Under the pieces are notes generated by a model. The model saw only the letters and a list, made by a program, of their open reading frames with translations, did no database searches and was not told the DNA's origin. The translations under genes were made by a program, and so were the position numbers. Below, piece by piece: positions 5,196 through 11,284 of a stretch of DNA of 11,284 bases. The stretch spans positions 1 through 11,284 of the forward strand of contig JACROM010000102.1 of the NCBI GenBank assembly GCA_016214445.1, written 5' to 3'. This stretch comes from Microcaldota archaeon. GTDB lineage: Archaea > Micrarchaeota > Micrarchaeia > Norongarragalinales > Norongarragalinaceae. Positions within the stretch are counted from its first letter, which is position 1, and every line of letters begins with the position of its first letter.

Positions 5196-6583
5196 TAGCT
5201 GTGTACTCCTTTTCCCAAAAAATTCTCTGTTGCTTCCATCAGGCTTTCGCTCAGAGTAGGGTGCGCGTGTATGCTTAAGGCGATGTCCTCTGCTGTCGCG
5301 CCCATTTCAATTGCCAAAACAGCTTCGCCTATGAGTTCGGAAGCCCCGCGGCCGACTATTTCGATTCCATGAATAACATTTTTTTCGTCCGCTACCACCT
5401 TGATGAAGCCTTCTGGGGAGTTCATTGATTGTGCGCGGCCTGAAGCGTGGAACGAAAATTTCGCGCTTTTGACGTTCAACTCTTTCTCGATCGCTTCCTT
5501 TTCGGTCATCCCGACAGAAGCGATTTCCGGGTCGCAGAATATCACCGAAGGAATAACTTGGGCTTGAAAAACCGAGTTCAGCCCGCAGGCGTGTTCAGCT
5601 GCAACTTTTCCTTCCGCGTACGCCTTGTGCGCCAAAAAGGGACCGGCGCGCACGTCTCCGACTGCGTAAACGTGCGGCAACCGAGTTTGCATGCTGTCGT
5701 TGGTTACTATGAAGCCACGCTCGTCAGTTGAAAGAGTGGCGTTCTCCAGCTTCAATCCTTCGGTGTAGGGCTTCATTCCAACAGCCACCAGCACATAGTC
5801 CGCTTCCAGTTCTTTCGCGTCGGTTTTCACCTTCAAGGTTTTATTCCTTTCCGTGAAACCTTCGGCTTTCGAGCCGAGCATCAATTCTATGCCGAGCTCG
5901 GCCAGCCTCTTCTGGACTGCCTTCCGGGTTTCCGGCTCGGCTTTGGGCATGAACTCGCTTCCCGCTTCAAGCATGGTCACCTTGCTTCCGAGCTTCGCAT
6001 ACATCACTCCGAGTTCAAGGCCGATGTAGCCCGCTCCTATGACGGCGAGTTTTCCCGGAACTTCCGCGACTTCAAGTGCCTTCCTCGCGTTCCATACGCG
6101 CTTGTGCGAGAAAGGGAACCCCTGTATCTCCGTTGCCTTTGAGCCGGTTGCTATTATCGCTTTGGTGAACTCTATGCTTTTTCTGCCGTTTTCAGTCTGC
6201 ACTACCGCCCTATTGGGTGTTTCGAACTCCGCTTTCCCTTTAATTACGTTCACTTTCCTCGCCTTGCACAACGCGTTTATTCCCCCTTCTAGTTTGTCCA
6301 AAACGCCCTGCTTCCACGAGCGGAGCTTTTTCAAGTCCAGCTTGGTTTTTGTGGTGATGCCCATCTCCTCGGAATGCTTCGCGTCCTCAAGGAAATTTGC
6401 GGCGTGGATAAGTGTTTTCGAAGGAATGCAGCCGTAATGGAGGCAGATTCCGCCGAGCTTGCCATCTGAAGCAAGCGTCACGTTCTTGCCTAGCGCGGCA
6501 GCCCTCAAAGCAGCAACATATCCTCCGGGCCCTCCGCCTATGACTAAAATGTCTGTGCTTTCAGGAAGGTCGCCCATTACCAT
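5186..6583 (-). CDS. lpd: Dihydrolipoamide dehydrogenase (E3)
   Basis: E3 reoxidises the dihydrolipoyl arm of E2 and passes the electrons through a disulfide and FAD to NAD+. The 465 residues match the family length. Visible are the FAD motif VIGGGPGG (14-21), the redox disulfide C47-LHYG-C52 followed by IPSK, the ATG of the second FAD contact (145-147), the NAD motif VIGAGYIGLELG (181-192), the second FAD motif with YAVGDV, and the C-terminal HPTLSE with the catalytic base His441 and Glu446. The start may be ATG 6583 or ATG 6577. The former overlaps the end of the E2 gene by 23 nt and lacks a clear binding site, so translation is probably coupled to E2. It is the last gene of the lipA-E1-E2-E3 operon. 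The last residues (HSYSK) are encoded partly by a palindromic element. Confidence 0.95.
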   Translation of the reverse strand: MVMGDLPESTDILVIGGGPGGYVAALRAAALGKNVTLASDGKLGGICLHYGCIPSKTLIHAANFLEDAKHSEEMGITTKTKLDLKKLRSWKQGVLDKLEGGINALCKARKVNVIKGKAEFETPNRAVVQTENGRKSIEFTKAIIATGSKATEIQGFPFSHKRVWNARKALEVAEVPGKLAVIGAGYIGLELGVMYAKLGSKVTMLEAGSEFMPKAEPETRKAVQKRLAELGIELMLGSKAEGFTERNKTLKVKTDAKELEADYVLVAVGMKPYTEGLKLENATLSTDERGFIVTNDSMQTRLPHVYAVGDVRAGPFLAHKAYAEGKVAAEHACGLNSVFQAQVIPSVIFCDPEIASVGMTEKEAIEKELNVKSAKFSFHASGRAQSMNSPEGFIKVVADEKNVIHGIEIVGRGASELIGEAVLAIEMGATAEDIALSIHAHPTLSESLMEATENFLGKGVHSYSK

Positions 6584-8036
6584 TCAAATCGGCAGCCCCG
6601 TCGTTCAAACGGTGGTCGAACGTCAAACAAAGCGGAAGGAACTGGCGTGCTTCAACCTTTAAGGTTTCCTTACCGGCTTGCCTGCCTGCCTTGGTGGATT
6701 TTGCCTTCTTTTCCTTTCCAATAGGCGCAAACGCTGGCCGCGTCTGCATGCGCATTACGCCGAGTATTGCAGCCTCCGGCGGGTTGATTAATGGCGTAGC
6801 GTAAATCCCGCCAACTGAACCGATGTTCGTTATGCTGAAAGTGCTTCCGCTTAATTCATCTAACTTTATTGGCCGCGCCTTTGCCTTGGTGCTCAGGATG
6901 GTGATTTCCTTGGCTATGTCGAACACGCTCTTCCTGTCCGCGTCCCGCAGCACCGGCACCATCAGGCCATTCGGGGTGTCAACTGCTACGCCGATGTGAT
7001 AGTACTTCTTCAAGATTACTTCGTCTTTCTCTTCGTCAAGTGAAGAATTGAAGTCCGGGAACTCCTTCAGCGCCTTGACTGTTGCCTTGATGACGAACGG
7101 CAGCAACGTAAGCTTCACACCCTTGTCCTCTGCTCTCTTCTTCTCCTTCTGCCGCAACTCCCAAAGTGAAGTGACGTCCGCCTCGTCCACATGCGTCAGG
7201 TGCGGCAGCTGGTGGGAGTAGCTTAACTTCTCCGCGATCATCTTCCTTATGTTGGTGAACTGCTTCCTTATCTCCGGCCCGCCTGGTTTTGAAACGATGT
7301 AAGATCTTCTCCGAACAGCTGTTGCCTGGACAGGCTGAGGCGCTTCTTTGGCCTTCCTGACGTCGCCAGCTGTTATTCTGCCGTCCGGCCAGCTCCCCCT
7401 TACAGTTGAAAGGTCTATTCCCATTTCGCGGGCCAGCTTCCTCACAGAAGGAGGCGCAAGTATGCGGCCAGTTGTTTTTGCCGGCGGTTGAGTTTGTTGC
7501 GGTTGCAGTTGTGGAGCTTGTTGCAATTGCGTTGCGGTTTGAGGTTGAGTTTTTTGTTTTTGCGCGAGCTGTTGTTGCGCGGCTTCGGTTTTTGTTTGTT
7601 TTTGTTGTGTTTGTTGCGGTCGGGTTTGTTGTAATTGAGTTGTTGTTTGCGTTTTTTGTTTTTGTTGGAGTTGTTGTGTTTGCGTTGGTTTTTGGGTTTT
7701 TGTTTGTTGTTGGGGTTGTTGCTCTGCGGCTTCTTGTCCTGTCTGTTTTTGTTGTGTTGGCTGTTCTGCGAGTGTTTTTGGTTCCGGAACTTTCTCGCCC
7801 TTTTCCCCTAAAGCAACCAACGCGTCTCCTACCTTGAGCGTGTCGCCGGGCTTGCCGTAAAGCTTCAAAACAACGCCGTTCTTCGACGACGGAATCTCCA
7901 CTATCGCCTTGTCGGTTTCTATTTCCGCCAAAGGCAAATCCTCCTTCACGGAGTCGCCTTCCTTGACGAGCCACTTCACCAGCTTCCCTTCGTGTATGCC
8001 TTCGCCCACGTCCGCGAAATAAATGAATTCAACCAT
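6561..8036 (-). CDS. Lipoyl-dependent 2-oxoacid dehydrogenase acyltransferase (E2)
   Basis: E2 forms the core of the complex and transfers the acyl group from its lipoyl arm to CoA. Of 491 residues, 1-80 are a lipoyl domain with the acceptor Lys43 in EIETDKA. About 84-188 is an exceptionally Q/T/K-rich linker. About 194-228 is the E1/E3-binding domain (APPSVRKLAREMGIDL...GRITAGDV), with Trp in the usual GTGPxGR turn. About 255-491 is the catalytic domain ending in FDHRLNDG with catalytic His475. Two oddities appear: a K-rich insert (IGKEKKAKSTKAGRQAGKE) before the last strand, and a stop only about a dozen residues after the DG, where relatives continue about 25-27 residues with the terminal helix. 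The start ATG 8036 is preferred because the lipoyl domain begins there and GAGGG lies 4-6 nt upstream. The frame is open to 8195, but those extra residues have no family counterpart. Substrate class is undecided. Confidence 0.93.
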   Translation of the reverse strand: MVEFIYFADVGEGIHEGKLVKWLVKEGDSVKEDLPLAEIETDKAIVEIPSSKNGVVLKLYGKPGDTLKVGDALVALGEKGEKVPEPKTLAEQPTQQKQTGQEAAEQQPQQQTKTQKPTQTQQLQQKQKTQTTTQLQQTRPQQTQQKQTKTEAAQQQLAQKQKTQPQTATQLQQAPQLQPQQTQPPAKTTGRILAPPSVRKLAREMGIDLSTVRGSWPDGRITAGDVRKAKEAPQPVQATAVRRRSYIVSKPGGPEIRKQFTNIRKMIAEKLSYSHQLPHLTHVDEADVTSLWELRQKEKKRAEDKGVKLTLLPFVIKATVKALKEFPDFNSSLDEEKDEVILKKYYHIGVAVDTPNGLMVPVLRDADRKSVFDIAKEITILSTKAKARPIKLDELSGSTFSITNIGSVGGIYATPLINPPEAAILGVMRMQTRPAFAPIGKEKKAKSTKAGRQAGKETLKVEARQFLPLCLTFDHRLNDGAADLNGNGRPS

Positions 8037-8391
8037 GTTGTTGCCCTCGCATTTTTTTCCCTTGTCTTTTTTCATTGAGCAGCAATTCATTTGCTCGACG
8101 AAGGGCATTGAACATCCTCCGATCAATTTCTGTGTTTTCGGAAAGGTGTCCAAACCCCCGGACATTAGGACGATGTAGTTTAACTGAATCACCAAATTGT
8201 CTGCTTGTGCGCAATGCTCTCAAAATTTGAGAACGTTCCTCTTCTAATCCGCGGTATTTTTCCTCCAGCGGATGCCCCGTAGGCAGCTCCAGAATTTGTA
8301 TTTGTGTTATTCTCTCCGTTGGCCGTACGCCTATTTGGTTAGTTCCGCTACGCCATTGCGCGGCTTCCACTTTGTGAACAAAATATACCAC
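8029..8391 (-). CDS. Possible small basic/helical protein between E1-beta and E2
   Basis: The frame starts with GTG 8391, 4 nt after the E1-beta stop, and its TGA overlaps the E2 start codon region (ATGGTTGA), so it exactly fills the 359-nt gap in an otherwise gapless operon. The 120-residue product has no signal peptide or membrane segment. The second half is charged and looks helical (LEEERSQILRALR, then DRRMFNALRRANELLLNEK). I recognise no family. Codons such as CAA, ATA and AGA are more frequent than in the neighbouring genes, hinting at a different origin. Alternatives are an untranslated spacer with an internal promoter (TATATTTT lies at about 8381-8388 on this strand), or an N-terminal extension of E2 in the other frame. 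The coupled fit argues for a gene, but this is not proven. Confidence 0.45.
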   Translation of the reverse strand: MVYFVHKVEAAQWRSGTNQIGVRPTERITQIQILELPTGHPLEEKYRGLEEERSQILRALRTSRQFGDSVKLHRPNVRGFGHLSENTEIDRRMFNALRRANELLLNEKRQGKKMRGQQHG

Positions 8392-8395
8392 GAAA

Positions 8396-9364
8396 TCACG
8401 ACTCGCACGCCTTAATTATGGCTTTTGAAATGCGTTGCGCGTTCGGGATATAATAGTCTTCCCTTTTCGCGAGCGGAACAGCGGTGTCGTATCCAGTCAC
8501 GCGCAGGACCGGGCCCTTCAGGTGGAAGATTCCCTCTTCGCTGACTGTGGCGGAGATTTCAGCTCCGAATCCGCCGGTGTGAGGAGCCTCGTGCACCACG
8601 ACAAGCCTGCCGGTTTTTTCAACCGACTCCAAAACTTTCTTTTTGTCCCACGGGACAATGGAGCGAAGGTCTATGACTTCCACGCTCTTGCCGCTCTGCG
8701 CTGCAGCATCAAGCGAAGCCTTCACCACGCTGCCCCAAGCAACCAAAGTGACGTCTTCGCCCTCCTGCCTTACAGCTGCTTCGCCAAGCGGAACGGTGTA
8801 CGGTTTTTCAGGCACTTCCTGCCTGAACGCGCGGTAAAACTTCGACGGCTCCAAAAAAATCACCGGGTCGTTGTCCCTTATGCTCGAAGCCAGCAAACCT
8901 TTCGCGTCGTATGGAGTGGAAGGAATGACTACTTTCAGGCCGGGCACGTGCGCGTAAAGCGCTTCCATGCTCTCGGAGTGGTGCTCCAACGCCCGGATTC
9001 CGCCAGAACAAGGCGCGCGGATGACTATGGGCATGTTTAACTTGCCTTGCGTCCTGTTCCTTATGCGCGCTAAGTGGTTGACCAGCTGGTTCATCGCCAC
9101 GTAAATGAAGCCCGCGAACTGTATTTCCGCGACAGGCCGGAAGCCCGCGAGCGCCAACCCTATTGAGCACCCGATTATCGAGGACTCTGCAAGCGGAGTG
9201 TCTATTACCCGCGCGGGGCCGTACTTTTTCTGGAGGCCCTCTGTCGCCCTGAACACTCCGCCGTTCAAGCCGACGTCTTCCCCAAGCACTATTGCATTGG
9301 CGTCCCTTTCCATCTCCTGGTCAAGGCTTTGGTTTATCGCGTTGATGAGGGTTATTTCCAGCAC
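8396..9364 (-). CDS. 2-oxoacid dehydrogenase E1 component, beta subunit
   Basis: With E1-alpha it forms the thiamine diphosphate-dependent decarboxylase that hands the acyl group to the E2 lipoyl arm. From GTG 9364 the product has 322 residues, the usual length. It shows LGEDVG (27-32), DTPLAES with Glu60 at the position that contacts the thiamine ring, AEIQFAGF, and RAPCSGGIRALEHHSES with His129 at the active-site His position, then the C-terminal transketolase-type domain (VTLVAWGS, VIDLRSIVPWD, HEAPHTGGFGAEI). The GTG lies 1 nt after the E1-alpha stop and has a near-perfect site GGGGTGA 4 nt upstream. An in-frame ATG at 9403 would add 13 residues inside the E1-alpha gene and is less likely. 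Confidence 0.95.
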   Translation of the reverse strand: MLEITLINAINQSLDQEMERDANAIVLGEDVGLNGGVFRATEGLQKKYGPARVIDTPLAESSIIGCSIGLALAGFRPVAEIQFAGFIYVAMNQLVNHLARIRNRTQGKLNMPIVIRAPCSGGIRALEHHSESMEALYAHVPGLKVVIPSTPYDAKGLLASSIRDNDPVIFLEPSKFYRAFRQEVPEKPYTVPLGEAAVRQEGEDVTLVAWGSVVKASLDAAAQSGKSVEVIDLRSIVPWDKKKVLESVEKTGRLVVVHEAPHTGGFGAEISATVSEEGIFHLKGPVLRVTGYDTAVPLAKREDYYIPNAQRISKAIIKACES

Positions 9365-9365
9365 T

Positions 9366-10424
9366 TCATTCACCCCGCAGGAACGCTTGCTTTTGCTCTT
9401 CAAGAGCAGGTGTTTTCTTCTCGTAGACGAAATCGAAGAATTTGGCAGGGTCCGCCCGGAAGGTTTCCGCTTTTTTCACCGCGTCCTCCGCTTTTTTCAC
9501 CGCTTCCTCCTGCACCTTCCTTTCGTACTTTTCGTTCCAGATTTTTTTTCCTTTCAAGTACTTCCTGAACCGTTCGATTGGGTCCTTTTGCTTCCACGCT
9601 TCAACATCCTTGTCGCTCCTGTACCTCTTAGGGTCGTCCGCTGTTGTGTGGAGGCCCATCCTGTAGGTTATGCACTCGACCAAAGTGGGTTCGCCCTTTT
9701 CAGCCCTCTTGCGCGCTTCGCTAACTGCCTTGTACACCGCGAGGACGTCGTTGCCGTCCACTTGTATGCCGCGGATGCCGTATCCCAAAGCGCGTTGCGC
9801 GATGGTGTTCGAACACATCTGCTTCGCGCTCGGGGTCGAAATCGCCCACTGGTTGTTCTGGCAGAGGAAAATGCACGGCGCCTTGTACACAGACGCGAAA
9901 TTCATCGCTTCATGCGCGTCCCCCTGGCTTGTTGCGCCGTCGCCGAACATCACCATTGTTGCCTTTTTCTGTTTCCTCATCCTGAAGCCCCAAGCCATGC
10001 CGACTGCCATTGGCAGGTGGTTGCCTACTGTGATGGAAACCGGAAAAACGTTCACTCCCTCAGGCATTGCGGCCCCTTCCTCGAAGCCCATCCAGTACTC
10101 GTAAAGCAAGTCAAGGGGCGCTCCTCGCGTTATGTACGCGCCGTTGTCGCGGTAGGTCGGAAAAACCCAGTCCTCTTTCTCCAAGGCAACGGGCCCCCCG
10201 ACTTGGCAGGCTTCCTGTCCCTCGAGCGGCGCGTAAGTGTACATCCTTCCCTGCCGTTGGAGCGATACTGCTTTCTTGTCGAAAACCCTGCAGAGCACCA
10301 TGAGCTCGTACATCCGCTTAAGTTCTTTTTCAGGCAGCTTCGGTTCCAATGCCTTGTCCGCTTTGCCGTCCTCGTCCAAGACCTGGAAGTATTCTATGCT
10401 GCCTTCGAAAACTTTTTTTCTCAT
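9366..10424 (-). CDS. 2-oxoacid dehydrogenase E1 component, alpha subunit
   Basis: This is the thiamine diphosphate-binding subunit of E1. The 352 residues carry FPTYRDNG (about 88-95), the cofactor motif from GDGATSQGD (161-169) to NNQWAIS (190-196), and the loop YRMGLHTTADDPKRYR, which corresponds to the regulatory/phosphorylation loop of mitochondrial E1 proteins. The loop wording is shared by pyruvate and branched-chain enzymes, so the substrate stays open. ATG 10424 is the start because it overlaps the lipA stop as ATGA and has GGTG upstream; the frame upstream of it is lipA antisense to nothing and merely happens to be open. Near the C-terminus a 7-residue unit (AVKKAED) is repeated through a 21-bp tandem duplication. 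Confidence 0.95.
   Translation of the reverse strand: MRKKVFEGSIEYFQVLDEDGKADKALEPKLPEKELKRMYELMVLCRVFDKKAVSLQRQGRMYTYAPLEGQEACQVGGPVALEKEDWVFPTYRDNGAYITRGAPLDLLYEYWMGFEEGAAMPEGVNVFPVSITVGNHLPMAVGMAWGFRMRKQKKATMVMFGDGATSQGDAHEAMNFASVYKAPCIFLCQNNQWAISTPSAKQMCSNTIAQRALGYGIRGIQVDGNDVLAVYKAVSEARKRAEKGEPTLVECITYRMGLHTTADDPKRYRSDKDVEAWKQKDPIERFRKYLKGKKIWNEKYERKVQEEAVKKAEDAVKKAETFRADPAKFFDFVYEKKTPALEEQKQAFLRGE
9466..9507. repeat. 21-bp direct tandem duplication inside the E1-alpha gene
   Basis: TCCGCTTTTTTCACCGCGTCC (9466-9486, written in full as it is 21 bases split TCCGCTTTTTTCACC + GCGTCC) is followed at once by a copy with one G-to-T change (9487-9507). It keeps the frame and adds one heptad to a lysine/alanine-rich helix. 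Confidence 0.7.
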
Positions 10425-11284
10425 TCCACACCACTTGATTCTGCCGCCCGGTACGAGCTCCTGACGAACGGACCTGCAGCACAATAACGGAAACCCTTTT
10501 CTAAAGCCTTTCCCTTTAGCCAGCCGAAAGTCTCCGGCTTCACGTATTCCTCGACAGGCAACTGCAACGGCGACGGTTGAAGGTACTGGCCGATTGCCAA
10601 AAAATCGCATCCTATTGTGCGAAGGTCGTCCATGGCCTCCAATACTTCTTCAGTTGTCTCACCCAAACCAAGCATGATTGCGCTCTTGGTTTTCGCTCCC
10701 TGCCCTTTCGCGTACCCCAAAACTTTCAACGACTGCCCGTAACTCGCCCTCGGGTCCCTCGCCTTCTTCTGCAGTCTTCTGACCGTTTCGATGTTGTGGC
10801 CGAACACGTCCGGTTTAGCGTCCAAAACTTTCTGCACCAACGCCAGATCCCCCCTGAAATCCGGGGCCAGCACTTCCACTTTCGCGCCTATGGCTTTTAC
10901 TTCCTTCACGCACTCCGCGAAATGTTTCGCTCCATGGTCCGGCAGGTCGTCCCGGTCCACAGAAGTAATTACTACGTACTTCAAGCCCATTTCTCGTGCT
11001 GCTTCGGCGATTTTTTTCGGCTCGTCTACGTCCACTTCCCTTCCTTTGGCTGCAGTCTTTACCGAACAAAACCTGCAGCCTCTGGTGCAAGTGTCGCCGA
11101 GCACCATGAAGGTGGCTGTACCGCAGCTCCAGCACTCCGACAGGTTGGGACATTTCGCTTCTTCACAGACCGTAGTGATTCTGTTGGAACGGATTGTCCT
11201 CGTGGTCCTGCAGAACTCCGCCTTGCCGGGCCTGATTTTCAGCCACTCCGGTTTGGGGAGCGGCTTGGCGTTTGTTTTCGAAAC
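10421..11284 (-). CDS. lipA: Lipoyl synthase, N-terminus off the right edge
   Basis: LipA is a radical-SAM enzyme that inserts two sulfurs into octanoyl chains carried on E2-type lipoyl domains. The frame is open to the window edge and gives 287 visible residues, lacking only a short N-terminus. It begins SKTNAKPLPKPEWLKIR and shows the LipA-specific auxiliary cluster motif C-x4-C-x5-C (CEEAKCPNLSEC, visible Cys40/45/51), GTATFM, the radical-SAM cluster CTRGCRFC (Cys66/70/73), APDFRGD, FGHNIETV, and the C-terminal RSSYRA, whose Ser is an auxiliary cluster ligand in this family. An internal ATG at 11107 falls after the auxiliary motif and cannot be the start. The stop overlaps the E1-alpha ATG. 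Placement directly ahead of E1/E2/E3 indicates dedicated lipoylation of this complex. The octanoyl transferase that would be needed is not in the window. Confidence 0.95.
   Translation of the reverse strand, partial: VSKTNAKPLPKPEWLKIRPGKAEFCRTTRTIRSNRITTVCEEAKCPNLSECWSCGTATFMVLGDTCTRGCRFCSVKTAAKGREVDVDEPKKIAEAAREMGLKYVVITSVDRDDLPDHGAKHFAECVKEVKAIGAKVEVLAPDFRGDLALVQKVLDAKPDVFGHNIETVRRLQKKARDPRASYGQSLKVLGYAKGQGAKTKSAIMLGLGETTEEVLEAMDDLRTIGCDFLAIGQYLQPSPLQLPVEEYVKPETFGWLKGKALEKGFRYCAAGPFVRSSYRAAESSGVE

Noticed and set aside
5106-5196. CRISPR array
   Set aside because: There are only two units with different stems and no spacer of constant length between identical repeats. They are palindromes with loops, not repeat-spacer units.
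8037-8195. E2 starting at 8195 with 53 additional residues
   Set aside because: The lipoyl domain starts at residue 54 (ATG 8036), which has its own GAGGG site. The extra residues have no family counterpart and overlap the 120-residue ORF.
9105-10487. 460-residue open frame on the plus strand
   Set aside because: It lies antisense to E1-beta and E1-alpha, whose motifs are unmistakable, and its product is Arg/Phe/Leu-rich with no domain. It is a by-product of GC-rich codon positions.
10425-10610. E1-alpha starting upstream at 10610
   Set aside because: The extension overlaps the conserved lipA C-terminus, including RSSYRA. ATG 10424 has the ATGA overlap and a GGTG site.

Overview
The window reads as archaeal DNA. 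The promoters are TATA-box elements, and two of them sit about 25 nt before an ATG, as in leaderless transcription. The ribosome binding sites are of the GGTG/GGTGA type. One gene is followed by an oligo-T tract, and the CAP-domain lipoprotein carries a CPDGR-x-(I)-x-NP-x-x-C motif that I associate with small-genome (DPANN-type) archaea such as Diapherotrites or Micrarchaeota. The lineage is an inference and cannot be fixed from this window.

Left part (1-2871). A secreted-protein gene runs off the left edge on the minus strand. It is followed by a gene-free stretch (324-665) packed with hairpins. Next comes a thioredoxin reductase gene (plus strand) that has lost its NADPH-binding domain and changes frame at the junction, so it is called a pseudogene or an assembly error. 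A 487-residue coiled-coil protein on the minus strand follows, with a duplicated C-terminal domain.

Middle (2872-5185). A 134-bp divergent promoter region separates the coiled-coil gene from a two-gene plus-strand operon: a ten-helix cation/Ca2+ exchanger of unusual ion-site composition, and a CAP/SCP-domain lipoprotein. After it lie a GC-rich hairpin and two adjacent, similarly built palindromes, the second of which supplies the stop codon of the next gene.

Right part (5186-11284). One tightly packed minus-strand operon is transcribed right to left: lipA (lipoyl synthase, running off the right edge), E1-alpha, E1-beta, a possible 120-residue small protein, lipoyl-dependent E2, and dihydrolipoamide dehydrogenase (E3). 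Every junction either overlaps or is separated by no more than 4 nt. Together the E1, E2 and E3 genes make a complete 2-oxoacid dehydrogenase complex (2-oxoacid + CoA + NAD+ to acyl-CoA + CO2 + NADH). LipA would insert the sulfurs of the lipoyl arm that E2 carries. Pyruvate versus branched-chain 2-oxoacid as substrate cannot be decided here. Peculiarities of the complex are a very long Q/T-rich E2 linker, an E2 that ends about 20 residues early against the lpd start, and the small extra ORF between E1-beta and E2.

No convincing novel defence or mobile system was seen. The points most worth checking are the paired palindromes, the hairpin-rich leader region, the domain-deleted trxB, the duplicated-domain coiled-coil protein and the extra ORF in the dehydrogenase operon.
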